The position numbers and the translations under genes are program-made. DNA of 64,000 bases, taken from contig NZ_JACBYP010000009.1 in the NCBI RefSeq assembly GCF_018982965.1, positions 1 to 64,000 on the forward strand, read 5' to 3'. The notes beneath the pieces were generated by a model. The model was given only the letters and a program-made list of their open reading frames with translations, made no database searches and was not told where the DNA came from. The DNA comes from Streptomyces mayonensis. Lineage in GTDB: Bacteria > Actinomycetota > Actinomycetes > Streptomycetales > Streptomycetaceae. Of the stretch, positions 16,918-25,612 are shown piece after piece. Within the stretch, counting starts at the first letter, position 1, and every line of letters begins with the position of its first letter.

Positions 16918-19542
16918 GTGACCGAGAACTCTCAGCAGCCGCAGCCCGCACCCACCACCGAACTGCCGACCCAGTACGCGCCGGCCGAGGTAGAGGGGCA
17001 GCTGTACGAGCGCTGGGTAGAACGCGGTTACTTCGAGGCCGACGCGAAGAGCGACAAGCCGCCGTACACCGTCGTCATCCCGCCGCCGAACGTCACGGGC
17101 AGCCTCCACCTCGGGCACGCCTTCGAGCACACGCTCATCGACGCCCTGACCCGCCGCAAGCGCATGCAGGGCCACGAGACGCTGTGGCAGCCCGGCATGG
17201 ACCACGCCGGCATCGCCACGCAGAACGTCGTCGAGCGCGAGCTGGGCCGGGAGGGCAAGTCCCGGCACGACCTCGGCCGCGAGGCGTTCGTCGAGCGCGT
17301 CTGGCAGTGGAAGGCCGAGTCCGGCGGCCAGATCGGCGGGCAGATGCGCCGCCTCGGCGACGGCGTCGCCTGGACCCGTGAGCGCTTCACGATGGACGAG
17401 GGCCTCTCGCAGGCCGTCCAGACCATCTTCAAGCGGCTCTACGACGACGAGCTGATCTACCGCGCCGAACGCATCATCAACTGGTGCCCCCGCTGCCTGA
17501 CCGCGATCTCCGACATCGAGGTCGAGTACCAGGACGACGACGGCGAACTGGTCTCCATGAAGTACGGCGAGGGGGACGACACCATTGTCGTCGCCACGAC
17601 CCGCGCCGAGACCATGCTCGGCGACACGGCGGTCGCCGTGCACCCCGGGGACGAGCGGTACCAGCACCTGATCGGCAAGCAGATCCGCCTGCCGCTGACC
17701 GACCGCTCCATCCCCGTCGTCGCCGACGAGCACGTCGACCCCGAGTTCGGCACCGGTGCCGTCAAGGTCACCCCGGCCCACGACCCGAACGACTTCGAGA
17801 TCGGCCGGCGCCACGACCTGCCCGCCATCGCCGTGATGGACGAGCACGCCGTCATCACCGCGCACGGCCCCTTCCAGGGACTGGACCGCCTGGAGGCCCG
17901 CTCCGCCATCGTCGCCGCGCTGCGCGCCGAGGGCCGGATCGTCGCCGAGAAGCGGCCCTACGTCCACTCCGTCGGCCACTGCTCGCGCTGCAAGACCACC
18001 ATCGAGCCGCGCCTGTCCATGCAGTGGTGGGTCAAGGTCGGCCCGCTCGCCAAGGCCGCCGGTGACGCGGTCCGCGACGGCAAGGTCAGGATCCACCCGC
18101 AGGAGATGGAGAAGCGGTACTTCGACTGGGTCGACAACCTCCACGACTGGTGCATCTCCCGCCAGCTGTGGTGGGGCCACCGCATCCCGGTCTGGTACGG
18201 GCCGAACGGCGAGGTCGTCTGCGTCGGCCCCGACGAGGAGCCGCCCAGCGGCGAGGGCTGGCGGCAGGACCCCGACGTCCTCGACACCTGGTTCTCCTCC
18301 GGCCTGTGGCCGTTCTCCACCCTCGGCTGGCCCGAGCAGACCGAGTCGCTCGCGAAGTTCTACCCGAACTCCGTCCTGGTCACCGGCTACGACATCCTCT
18401 TCTTCTGGGTCGCCCGGATGATGATGTTCGGCCTCTACGCGATGGACGGCACGCCGCCGTTCCACACCATCGCCCTGCACGGCATGGTCCGTGACCAGAA
18501 CGGCAAGAAGATGTCCAAGTCCTTCGGGAACGTGGTCAACCCGCTGGACTGGATGGACAAGTACGGCTCCGACGCCCTCCGCTTCACCCTCGCGCGCGGC
18601 GCCAACCCGGGCGTCGACGTGCCGATCGGCGAGGACTGGGTCCAGGGCTCGCGCAACTTCGCCAACAAGATCTGGAACGCCACCCGCTTCGCGCTGATGA
18701 ACGGTGCGACGGTCGAGGGCCCGCTGCCCGACGCGTCGAGGATGTCCTCGACCGACCGGTGGATCCTCTCCCGCCTCAACTCGGTCGTCGCCGAGGTCGA
18801 CGCGTACTACGAGGACTACCAGTTCGCGAAGTTGTCCGACGCCCTGTTCCACTTCGCCTGGGACGAGGTCTTCGACTGGTACGTCGAGCTGTCCAAGACC
18901 ACCTTCCAGGCGGGCGGCGAGGCCGCCGAGGTCGGCAAGCGCGTCCTCGGCGAGGTCCTCGACGTGACGCTGCGGCTCCTCCACCCGGTCGTGCCCTTCG
19001 TCACCGAGACGCTGTGGACGACGCTCACGGGCGGTGAGTCCGTCGTCATCGCCGACTGGCCGCAGGACTCGGGCTTCCGGGACGCGGACGCCGAGCGCGA
19101 GATCGAAACGCTTCAGTCGGTGATCACCGAGGTCCGCCGCTTCCGCGCCGACCAGGGGCTCCAGCCCGGCCAGCGGGTCCCGGCCCGCCTCACCCTCGCG
19201 GGCAGCGCGCTCGCGGCCCACGAGGCGGCCGTCCGGCAGCTGCTGCGGCTCCAGCCGGAGGGCGACGGGTTCACCGCGACGGCGACGCTGCCGGTCGCGG
19301 GCGTCGAGGTCGCCCTCGACCTCTCCGGGGTCATCGACTTCGCGGCCGAGCGCAAGCGGCTCGCGAAGGACCTCGCGGCGGCGGAGAAGGAGAAGGCCCA
19401 GGCCAACGGCAAGCTCGGCAACGAGGCGTTCCTCGCCAAGGCGCCGGACCACGTCGTGGAGAAGATCCGGGGGCGCCTGGCCAAGGCGGACGAGGACATC
19501 GCCCGCATCGCCGCACAGCTCGAAAAGCTGCCGGAGGCGTAG
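16918..19542 (+). CDS. valS: Valyl-tRNA synthetase
   Basis: An 874-aa class I aminoacyl-tRNA synthetase that charges tRNA-Val. The HIGH motif is HLGH (residues 64-67, in [14 protein letters not shown]) and the KMSKS motif is near residues 531-536. The CP1 editing domain includes [20 protein letters not shown] near 222-241 and [19 protein letters not shown] near 278. The C-terminal coiled-coil arm typical of ValRS ([19 protein letters not shown]) closes the protein. Length is normal. The GTG start appears leaderless. A strong terminator follows. Confidence 0.97.
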   Translation: MTENSQQPQPAPTTELPTQYAPAEVEGQLYERWVERGYFEADAKSDKPPYTVVIPPPNVTGSLHLGHAFEHTLIDALTRRKRMQGHETLWQPGMDHAGIATQNVVERELGREGKSRHDLGREAFVERVWQWKAESGGQIGGQMRRLGDGVAWTRERFTMDEGLSQAVQTIFKRLYDDELIYRAERIINWCPRCLTAISDIEVEYQDDDGELVSMKYGEGDDTIVVATTRAETMLGDTAVAVHPGDERYQHLIGKQIRLPLTDRSIPVVADEHVDPEFGTGAVKVTPAHDPNDFEIGRRHDLPAIAVMDEHAVITAHGPFQGLDRLEARSAIVAALRAEGRIVAEKRPYVHSVGHCSRCKTTIEPRLSMQWWVKVGPLAKAAGDAVRDGKVRIHPQEMEKRYFDWVDNLHDWCISRQLWWGHRIPVWYGPNGEVVCVGPDEEPPSGEGWRQDPDVLDTWFSSGLWPFSTLGWPEQTESLAKFYPNSVLVTGYDILFFWVARMMMFGLYAMDGTPPFHTIALHGMVRDQNGKKMSKSFGNVVNPLDWMDKYGSDALRFTLARGANPGVDVPIGEDWVQGSRNFANKIWNATRFALMNGATVEGPLPDASRMSSTDRWILSRLNSVVAEVDAYYEDYQFAKLSDALFHFAWDEVFDWYVELSKTTFQAGGEAAEVGKRVLGEVLDVTLRLLHPVVPFVTETLWTTLTGGESVVIADWPQDSGFRDADAEREIETLQSVITEVRRFRADQGLQPGQRVPARLTLAGSALAAHEAAVRQLLRLQPEGDGFTATATLPVAGVEVALDLSGVIDFAAERKRLAKDLAAAEKEKAQANGKLGNEAFLAKAPDHVVEKIRGRLAKADEDIARIAAQLEKLPEA

Positions 19543-19562
19543 CCCGCCGGTGCCACGTCGGT

Positions 19563-19598
19563 GCGGGCGCCCGGAGCCGGGAGGTTCCGGGCGCCCGC
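19563..19598 (+). terminator. valS terminator
   Basis: Perfect 13-base arms (19563-19575 and 19586-19598) with a 10-base loop. Confidence 0.85.
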
Positions 19599-19631
19599 GG
19601 TTGCCGTCGGGCGGTACGTAGACTGGTCCCC

Positions 19632-21155
19632 GTGAGTGACAACCCCGGCGAGAACGGCCGGCCCGACCCCTCCGACCCCTCCGACTCCTTCGACGAGATC
19701 ATCGACGCGGAGACCACCCGCGACCCCGACCTCGCCGTCATCGAGGCGGGCAGCCGCACCCTGCGGACCCAGGGCGGCCCGCCCGAGGCCGACATCCCCG
19801 GGCGCCCCGAGGACCCCGAGGTGGACGCGGCCCTGCGCGCCGTCGAGACGGAGCTGGCGACCCGCTGGGGCGAGACCAAGCTGGAGCCGTCCGTCGCCAG
19901 GATCGCCGCGCTGATGGACGTACTGGGCGAGCCGCAGCGCTCGTACCCGTCGATCCACATCACGGGGACGAACGGAAAGACCACCACCGCCCGCATGATC
20001 GAGGCCCTGCTCGGCGCCTTCGAGCTGCGCACCGGGCGGTACACCTCGCCGCACGTGCAGTCGATCACCGAGCGGATCAGCCTGGACGGCGCGCCGGTGT
20101 CGGCGGAGCGGTTCATCGAGACGTACGACGACGTCAAGCCGTACGTCGAGATGGTCGACGCACAGCAGGAGTACCGGCTGTCCTTCTTCGAGGTGCTGAC
20201 CGGCATGGCGTACGCCGCCTTCGCCGACGCTCCCGTGGACGTGGCCGTCGTCGAGGTCGGGATGGGCGGCTCCTGGGACGCCACCAACGTCATCGACGGC
20301 GACGTCGCCGTCGTCACCCCCATCGACCTGGACCACACCGACCGGCTCGGCGGGACGCCCGGCGAGATCGCAACCGAGAAGGCCGGCATCGTCAAGCAGG
20401 ACGCCACCGTGATCCTGGCCCAGCAGCCGGTGGACGCCGCGCAGGTCATGCTGAAGAAGGCAGTGGACGTCAACGCCACGGTGGCCCGCGAGGGGCTGGA
20501 GTTCGGCGTCGTCGCCCGGCAGGTCGCCGTCGGCGGGCAGCTGGTCACCCTGCGCGGCCTCGGCGGCGAGTACGACGAGGTGTACCTGCCGCTGCACGGC
20601 GCACACCAGGCGCACAACGCGGCCGTGGCGCTGGCCGCCGTCGAGGCGTTCTTCGGCGTCGGCGCGCAGCGTCCCGAGCCGCTGGACCTGGACACCGTGC
20701 GCAGGGCCTTCGCCGCCGTCGCCTCACCGGGGCGGATGGAGGTGGTGCGGCGCTCGCCGACCGTCGTCCTCGACGCCGCGCACAACCCGGCCGGGGCCCG
20801 GGTCACCGCCGAGGCGGTGGGGGAGGCCTTCCAGTTCAGCCGGCTCATCGGGGTCGTCGGCGCGAGCGGCGACAAGAACGTGCGGGGCCTTCTCGAGGCC
20901 TTCGAGCCGGTCTTCGCCGAGGTCGTCGTCACGCAGAACTCCAGCCACCGCGCGATGGACGCCGACGAACTGGCGGGCATCGCCGTGGAGGTGTTCGGCG
21001 AGGACCGCGTGCAGGTCGAGCCGCGGCTGCCGGACGCCCTGGAGGCCGCGATCACGCTGGCCGAGGAGGAGGGCGAGTTCGCGGGCGGCGGGGTGCTCGT
21101 GACCGGTTCCGTCATCACCGTCGGCGAGGCCCGACTGCTTCTGGGGAAGGGCTGA
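19632..21155 (+). CDS. folC: Folylpolyglutamate synthase / dihydrofolate synthase
   Basis: A 507-aa Mur-ligase-family enzyme adding glutamate to folates, probably bifunctional as in many bacteria. The ATP-binding loop is TGTNGKTTT (about residues 111-119). The Mur central motifs MGGSWDATNVID and TPIDLDHTDRLGGTPGEIATEKAGI are near residues 213-257, and DAAHNPAGA near 380. The N-terminal 70 residues (Asp/Pro/Ser-rich) are an extension beyond the usual start. TAGACT seven bases before the GTG suggests a leaderless message. A DUF4233 gene follows after 6 bases, the usual actinobacterial pairing. Confidence 0.95.
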   Translation: MSDNPGENGRPDPSDPSDSFDEIIDAETTRDPDLAVIEAGSRTLRTQGGPPEADIPGRPEDPEVDAALRAVETELATRWGETKLEPSVARIAALMDVLGEPQRSYPSIHITGTNGKTTTARMIEALLGAFELRTGRYTSPHVQSITERISLDGAPVSAERFIETYDDVKPYVEMVDAQQEYRLSFFEVLTGMAYAAFADAPVDVAVVEVGMGGSWDATNVIDGDVAVVTPIDLDHTDRLGGTPGEIATEKAGIVKQDATVILAQQPVDAAQVMLKKAVDVNATVAREGLEFGVVARQVAVGGQLVTLRGLGGEYDEVYLPLHGAHQAHNAAVALAAVEAFFGVGAQRPEPLDLDTVRRAFAAVASPGRMEVVRRSPTVVLDAAHNPAGARVTAEAVGEAFQFSRLIGVVGASGDKNVRGLLEAFEPVFAEVVVTQNSSHRAMDADELAGIAVEVFGEDRVQVEPRLPDALEAAITLAEEEGEFAGGGVLVTGSVITVGEARLLLGKG

Positions 21156-21161
21156 GAGCCC

Positions 21162-21503
21162 GTGCGTACGCTCTGTGCTTCGACCTTGATCGGCGAGCTG
21201 TTCGTGATCGGCTTCGCCGGACTCGTCGCCATGAAGGACCCCGACCTGTCCACCGGGACGGTGTGGACGGTCAGCGGCATCGCCATGTTCCTGTGCGTGC
21301 TGCTGTGCGGTGTGATCACCCGGCCCGGCGGCGTCGCGCTCGGCTGGGCGCTGCAGGTCGCGCTGATCGCCTCCGGGTTCGTGGTGCCCACCATGTTCTT
21401 CCTGGGCGCAGTCTTCGCCGCCCTGTGGTGGGCCTCCGTGCACTACGGGCGGAAGATCGACGAGGCGAAGGCGCGGTTCGCGGCCCAGGCCGACGCGGCC
21501 TGA
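21162..21503 (+). CDS. DUF4233 membrane protein
   Basis: A 113-aa protein with four membrane helices (about residues 7-23, 34-52, 59-75, 79-97) and a short basic/acidic C-terminal tail. It matches the DUF4233 pattern of small proteins that regularly follow folC in actinobacteria. The function is unknown. The GTG lies six bases after the folC stop, so translation is probably coupled. Confidence 0.85.
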   Translation: MRTLCASTLIGELFVIGFAGLVAMKDPDLSTGTVWTVSGIAMFLCVLLCGVITRPGGVALGWALQVALIASGFVVPTMFFLGAVFAALWWASVHYGRKIDEAKARFAAQADAA

Positions 21504-21655
21504 ACGCGGCATCCGGCGCCCGGGCCGACGCATGGCGGCCGCCCGGACCGGCGCGTATGACGGGTGCCCGGGCCGACGCTGCGTGACGGGTGCCGCGACA
21601 CGCCCGGTAACCTCAGTCATCACCCGCACAACCGCACATCTCCAAGGGAGCCCTC

Positions 21656-22069
21656 GTGACCCAGCGCAGCCTCGTCCTCCTCAAGCCCGATGCCGTCCGT
21701 CGTGGCCTGACCGGCGAGATCATCAGCCGTATCGAGCGCAAGGCCGGCTGGCAGATCACGGCGCTGGAGCTGCGTACCCTGGACGCCGACACGCTGGAGC
21801 AGCACTACGGCGAGCACAAGGGCAAGCCCTTCTACGAGCCGCTGGTCGAGTTCATGGCGTCCGGCCCGGTCGTGGCGATGGTCGTCGAGGGCGAGCGGGT
21901 CATCGAGGGCGTGCGCGCGCTGGCCGGTCCGACCGACCCGATCGCCGCCGCGCCCGGCTCCATCCGGGGGGACTTCGGTGTGATCGTCCGGGAGAACCTG
22001 ATCCACGCCTCCGACTCCGAGGAGTCCGCCGAGCGCGAGCTGAAGATCTTCTTCCCGGGCCGGGTCTGA
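21656..22069 (+). CDS. ndk: Nucleoside diphosphate kinase
   Basis: A 137-aa enzyme that transfers phosphate between nucleoside triphosphates and diphosphates. The phospho-accepting His117 is in NLIHASDSEESAERE. SLVLLKPDAVRRGL (5-18) and RGDFGV (104-109) are canonical. GTG start with AAGGGAG upstream. It lies between the folC pair and the mre cluster, as in other Streptomyces. An unusual run of six T (22097-22102) follows the stop. Confidence 0.97.
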   Translation: MTQRSLVLLKPDAVRRGLTGEIISRIERKAGWQITALELRTLDADTLEQHYGEHKGKPFYEPLVEFMASGPVVAMVVEGERVIEGVRALAGPTDPIAAAPGSIRGDFGVIVRENLIHASDSEESAERELKIFFPGRV

Positions 22070-22139
22070 TTCTCCTTCCAGACACGCCGAACGGTCTTTT
22101 TTCTGACGACACGTCAGCCGAATGGTCCAGGCGAAGCCG

Positions 22140-22165
22140 GGGCGGTCGCCTAAAAGCGGCCGCCC
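22140..22165 (+). terminator. Hairpin in the ndk-mreB gap
   Basis: Ten-base arms (22140-22149 and 22156-22165) with one G-T pair and a CTAAAA loop. The remaining 220 bases before mreB would contain its promoters; I cannot place them securely. Confidence 0.6.
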
Positions 22166-22387
22166 TGTGGCATATGCGTGCCTGATCGGGGGAACGGATC
22201 CCACCGTTGGCCCGTCTCCACAGGCGAGGCGGTGCGCCATCTGCTGACAATGGCGAAGACCCTCGCGCAGTGTTCGCGAAAGCGCGTCTACGATGGAAGC
22301 CTCCACGCGTCACTGCACCCACTTCGCCTACCTGAAAAGCCCTCAAAAGCTCCTGGGAAGGCCAGTCGAATCCTGATGGGGAACTCA

Positions 22388-23407
22388 ATGTCGTTCATCG
22401 GCCGTGACATGGCTGTCGACCTCGGGACCGCCAACACGCTGGTGTACGTCAGGGGTCGCGGGATCGTACTCAACGAGCCGTCCGTCGTCGCGATCAACAC
22501 CAACACCGGTGGCATCCTCGCGGTCGGCGCCGAAGCGAAGAAGATGATCGGACGCACGCCGGGCAACATCGTCGCCGTGCGTCCGCTGAAGGACGGCGTC
22601 ATCGCCGACTTCGAGATCACCGAGCGGATGCTCCGCTACTTCATCCTGAAGATCCACAAGCGGCGGTATCTGGCTCGTCCGCGGGTCGTCGTCTGCGTGC
22701 CCTCGGGCATCACGGGCGTCGAGCGCCGCGCCGTCATCGAGGCGTCGTCCCAGGCCGGCGCCCGTCAGGTGCACATCATCGAGGAGCCCATGGCCGCGGC
22801 CATCGGCTCCGGCCTGCCGGTCCACGAGGCCACGGGCAACATGGTGGTGGACATCGGCGGCGGCACCACGGAGGTCGCGGTCATCTCGCTCGGCGGCATC
22901 GTCACGGCCCAGTCCATCCGCGTCGCGGGTGACGAGCTGGACAACGCGATCATCCAGCACGTGAAGAAGGAGTACAGCCTTCTGCTGGGCGAGCGCACGG
23001 CCGAACAGATCAAGATCACGATCGGCTCGGCGTACGACCTCGACTCCGACGAGCACACCGAAATCCGCGGCCGGGACCTCGTCTCCGGGCTGCCCAAGAC
23101 CGTCGTCATCTCCGCCGCCGAAGTGCGCAAGGCGATCGAGGAGCCGGTCAACGCGATCGTCGACGCCGTCAAGACCACCCTCGACAAGTGCCCGCCGGAG
23201 CTGTCCGGCGACATCATGGACCGGGGCATCGTCCTGACCGGCGGCGGCGCGCTGCTGCGCGGCCTCGACGAGCGGCTGCGCCGGGAGACCGGAATGCCGA
23301 TCCACATCGCCGAGGACCCGCTCGACAGCGTGGCGCTCGGCAGCGGCAAGTGCGTCGAGGAGTTCGAGGCGCTCCAGCAGGTGCTGGACGCCTCGCCCCG
23401 CAGATGA
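22388..23407 (+). CDS. mreB: MreB, actin-like cell-shape protein
   Basis: A 339-aa actin homologue forming membrane-associated filaments. In Streptomyces MreB acts mainly in spore-wall thickening rather than hyphal growth. Phosphate-1 motif is [10 protein letters not shown] (about residues 10-19), phosphate-2 is [18 protein letters not shown] (about 152-169), and the adenosine motif [15 protein letters not shown] is near 286. The ATG at 22388 has GGGGA five bases upstream. An in-frame ATG at 22376 (adding MGNS) is an alternative with a poorer site. First gene of the mre cluster. Confidence 0.96.
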   Translation: MSFIGRDMAVDLGTANTLVYVRGRGIVLNEPSVVAINTNTGGILAVGAEAKKMIGRTPGNIVAVRPLKDGVIADFEITERMLRYFILKIHKRRYLARPRVVVCVPSGITGVERRAVIEASSQAGARQVHIIEEPMAAAIGSGLPVHEATGNMVVDIGGGTTEVAVISLGGIVTAQSIRVAGDELDNAIIQHVKKEYSLLLGERTAEQIKITIGSAYDLDSDEHTEIRGRDLVSGLPKTVVISAAEVRKAIEEPVNAIVDAVKTTLDKCPPELSGDIMDRGIVLTGGGALLRGLDERLRRETGMPIHIAEDPLDSVALGSGKCVEEFEALQQVLDASPRR

Positions 23408-23422
23408 CGTAACACTTCGGTT

Positions 23423-23456
23423 CCGCCGTACGAGACGATCTCCTCTCGTGCGGCGG
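23423..23456 (+). terminator. Stem-loop after mreB
   Basis: Thirteen-base arms (23423-23435 and 23444-23456) with one T-G pair and an 8-base loop, followed by the AT-rich TTGATATAGA. It is likely a terminator or attenuator that separates mreB from mreCD. Confidence 0.75.
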
Positions 23457-23471
23457 ATCGTTGATATAGAG

Positions 23472-23570
23472 GGTTCCGGTACTGGATGAGGGTTCCAGTA
23501 CCGGAATGAGAGGTCCGGTGCTGGATGAGAGTCCCGTACCGGATGAGAGGTCCCGTACCGGATGTGCGGG
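23472..23570. repeat. Five-unit array of GTAC-centred repeats between mreB and mreC
   Basis: Five imperfect tandem units with a period of about 18-20 bases start near 23474, 23493, 23514, 23532 and 23551. Each has the form (G)TCC-(G/A/C)GT(A/G)C(T/C)GGATGAG. Each core is near-palindromic (CCGGTACTGG, CCAGTACCGG, CCCGTACCGG). Nearly two helical turns per unit would put sites on one DNA face. A perfect 12-base tandem repeat GCCCACGTACAT follows at 23631-23654. Confidence 0.8.
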
Positions 23571-23699
23571 AAGTGCCGGTGCCGCTCCGCACGCGCCCGG
23601 CGTACCGAATCACCTGAATACCTGAACACCGCCCACGTACATGCCCACGTACATTCCGAGATTTCCCGAATTTCGACGAGGAAGGCACGGCCGCCGCAC

Positions 23700-24752
23700 G
23701 TGAGGGACACGAAAGAGAGCCGGCTGCTCCTGGTGCTGCTGATCGCCATCGCGTTCGCGCTGATCACGGTGGACATCCGCGGTGGGGAGGACTCACCGGT
23801 CGACGGTGCCCGGCAGGCCGCGGCGGGCGTCTTCGGTCCGATCGAGAACGGGGTGTCGTCCGCCGTCGACCCGGTCGGCAACGCGGTCTCCGCGATCCGC
23901 GACTCCGGCGACCGGCACGACCGGCTCGCCGAGCTGGAGACGCAGAACGCGGCCCTGAAGGCGAAGCTCGGCAGCGACGAGCGGGGCCGCAGCCGGCTCA
24001 AGCAGTTCGACAAGATGCTGGGCCTCGCCGGAGCCGGTCAGTACGGCATCAAGGGCGCCCAGGTCATCGCCATAGGAGCGGCCCAGGGCTTCTCCTGGAC
24101 GATCACCATCGACGCCGGCGCCAACGACGGCGTCAAGCGCGACATGACCGTCCTCAACGGCGACGGCCTCGTCGGACGCGTGACCACCGTCGGACCCAAC
24201 AGCGCCACCGTGCTGCTCGCCAACGACCCGGACTTCACCGTCGGCACCCGGATGGAGGCCGGCGACGAGCTCGGCTTCGCCGCCGGGCAGGGCAGCCGGC
24301 CCTTCCGCGTCGAACTCCTCAACGGCAAGGCCGACGTGAAGAAGGGCGACCGCCTCGTCACCTTCGGCTCCCAGGCCGACAAGCCGTTCGTGCCCGGCGT
24401 CCCCGTCGGCACCGTCTCCCGCGTCGACCCCAACGGCGGCGACCTGACCCGGATCCTCGAGGTCACCCCGTTCGTCAGTTTCACCAAGCTCGACGTCGTC
24501 GGCGTCGTCGTCCAGGCCCCGCAGAAGGACCCGCGCGACACGGTGCTCCCGGAGCAGGACAAACCGAAGCCCACGCCGACCGTGACGGTGACCGTGACTC
24601 CCGGGGCCGACCCCGAGGGCCAGGCACAGAACGACGAGGGCGGCGCCACCGGCCAGAACGACGCGGCCGGCCAGGACGAGGCGACCGGGCAGAACGACGC
24701 CACCGGGCAGAACGACCAGACCGACCAGCAGAACGAGCAGACCGAGCCGTAG
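23700..24752 (+). CDS. mreC: MreC, cell-shape and elongation-complex protein
   Basis: A 350-aa single-pass membrane protein that links MreB to periplasmic wall synthases. The membrane helix is at about residues 8-25 (RLLLVLLIAIAFALITVD), the coiled coil about 78-105 (HDRLAELETQNAALKAKLG), and the beta-rich MreC domain about 115-285. After that comes a Thr/Val/Pro segment and a low-complexity tail with repeats of GQNDATGQND from about 315. GTG start; GAGGAAGG is 14 bases upstream, rather far. mreD follows after 13 bases. Confidence 0.94.
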   Translation: MRDTKESRLLLVLLIAIAFALITVDIRGGEDSPVDGARQAAAGVFGPIENGVSSAVDPVGNAVSAIRDSGDRHDRLAELETQNAALKAKLGSDERGRSRLKQFDKMLGLAGAGQYGIKGAQVIAIGAAQGFSWTITIDAGANDGVKRDMTVLNGDGLVGRVTTVGPNSATVLLANDPDFTVGTRMEAGDELGFAAGQGSRPFRVELLNGKADVKKGDRLVTFGSQADKPFVPGVPVGTVSRVDPNGGDLTRILEVTPFVSFTKLDVVGVVVQAPQKDPRDTVLPEQDKPKPTPTVTVTVTPGADPEGQAQNDEGGATGQNDAAGQDEATGQNDATGQNDQTDQQNEQTEP

Positions 24753-24765
24753 GAGCCTTCACCCC

Positions 24766-25437
24766 ATGCGCGTCAACCGGATCCTGCTGTCCGTCGCCCT
24801 GGTCGTCGTCGCCCTGGTGATCCAGGTCAGCGTCCTCGCCCGCCTCCACCTGCCCGGCGCCGTCCCCGACCTGCTGCTGCTCACCGTCCTGGGCCTCGCC
24901 CTGGTCTACGGCCACGTCGGCGGGGCCCTCGTCGGCTTCGGCGCCGGACTCCTCGCCGACCTCGCCCCGCCCGCCGACCACGCCGCCGGACGCTACGCCC
25001 TGGTGCTCTGCGTCGTCGGCTACCTCGCCGGTCTCGCCAAACCGGACAACGGACGGCTCCGCTCGGCCACCGGCCCCATGGTCGTCGTGGTCGCCGCCGC
25101 CATCGGCACCACCCTGCTCTACGCCGGCGTCGGCGCCCTCGTCGGCGACACCGCCGCCCGCCACGTCGGCCTGCCCAGCCTGCTGTTCACGGCATCCCTG
25201 TACGACTTGCTGCTCGCGCCCTTCGTCGTGCCCGGCATCATGGCCCTCGCCCGGCGCGCCGAGAACGACCCGCTGGCCGACACCAACTCCGCCGCCAAGG
25301 GCCCCGACATCACCTCCGGCTGGCTCTCGTCGGGCACCGGCCTGCGCATCGGCAGACAGCGCAACGCGCTGCGGGTGAAGGCGGCCCGGGCCCGCGTGGC
25401 CCGCGCCGGACGCATCAAGGGGGTCAAGCGGCTGTGA
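24766..25437 (+). CDS. mreD: MreD, rod-shape complex membrane protein
   Basis: A 223-aa membrane protein with about five helices in the first 165 residues. It includes the MreD-typical PDLLLLTVLGLALVYG and GALVGFGAGLLADLAPP. A basic cytoplasmic tail (GRQRNALRVKAARARVARAGR) ends the protein. It works with MreC, PBP2 and RodA in lateral or spore wall synthesis. ATG start 13 bases after mreC. Confidence 0.9.
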   Translation: MRVNRILLSVALVVVALVIQVSVLARLHLPGAVPDLLLLTVLGLALVYGHVGGALVGFGAGLLADLAPPADHAAGRYALVLCVVGYLAGLAKPDNGRLRSATGPMVVVVAAAIGTTLLYAGVGALVGDTAARHVGLPSLLFTASLYDLLLAPFVVPGIMALARRAENDPLADTNSAAKGPDITSGWLSSGTGLRIGRQRNALRVKAARARVARAGRIKGVKRL

Positions 25438-25438
25438 C

Positions 25439-25500
25439 GGCACCACCCCTGACGACACCAATCGTGACGGCACCACTCGTGACGGCACGACCCCACCCAC
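25439..25500. repeat. Imperfect tandem repeat of GTGACGGCACCAC
   Basis: Between mreD and the PBP2 gene, about four degenerate units of the form (C/G)GTGACGGCAC(C/G)AC occur. They look like slippage sequence; no function is evident. Confidence 0.5.
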
Positions 25501-25532
25501 CGACACCGCACCACCCAAGGAGCACGCACCAC

Positions 25533-25553
25533 GTGAGGGGGAGGCAGCAGTGA
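25533..25553 (+). other. Six-codon mini-ORF 1 in the PBP2 leader
   Basis: GTG-AGG-GGG-AGG-CAG-CAG-TGA, preceded by AAGGAG (25517-25522) at a 10-base spacing. Its stop overlaps the start of mini-ORF 2 in a GTGA quartet (25550-25553). It contains two AGG codons, which are uncommon in Streptomyces. Expression is not proven. Confidence 0.4.
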
Positions 25554-25612
25554 CCAACGCCCTCCCGTCGCCCACCGCCACCCTCAACCGAATGGGCTGC
25601 GCCCATGACTAA
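25550..25612 (+). CDS. Twenty-codon leader ORF overlapping the PBP2 start
   Basis: A 20-aa ORF (MTNALPSPTATLNRMGCAHD) with the strong ribosome site GGGGGAGG (25537-25544) five bases before its GTG. Its TAA (25610-25612) lies just past the PBP2 ATG at 25605, which has no Shine-Dalgarno sequence of its own. This layout suggests that ribosomes finishing the leader re-initiate on the PBP2 start (translational coupling). A role as a stalling peptide cannot be judged. Confidence 0.5.
   Translation: MTNALPSPTATLNRMGCAHD

Noticed and set aside
22250..22300. ClgR box before mreB
   Set aside because: GTTCGCGAAAGCGCG looks similar, but the spacing between GTTCGC and GCG is four, not five.
23472..23570. 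CRISPR array
   Set aside because: The units are tandem with no unique spacers of 30-40 bases, and there are no cas genes.
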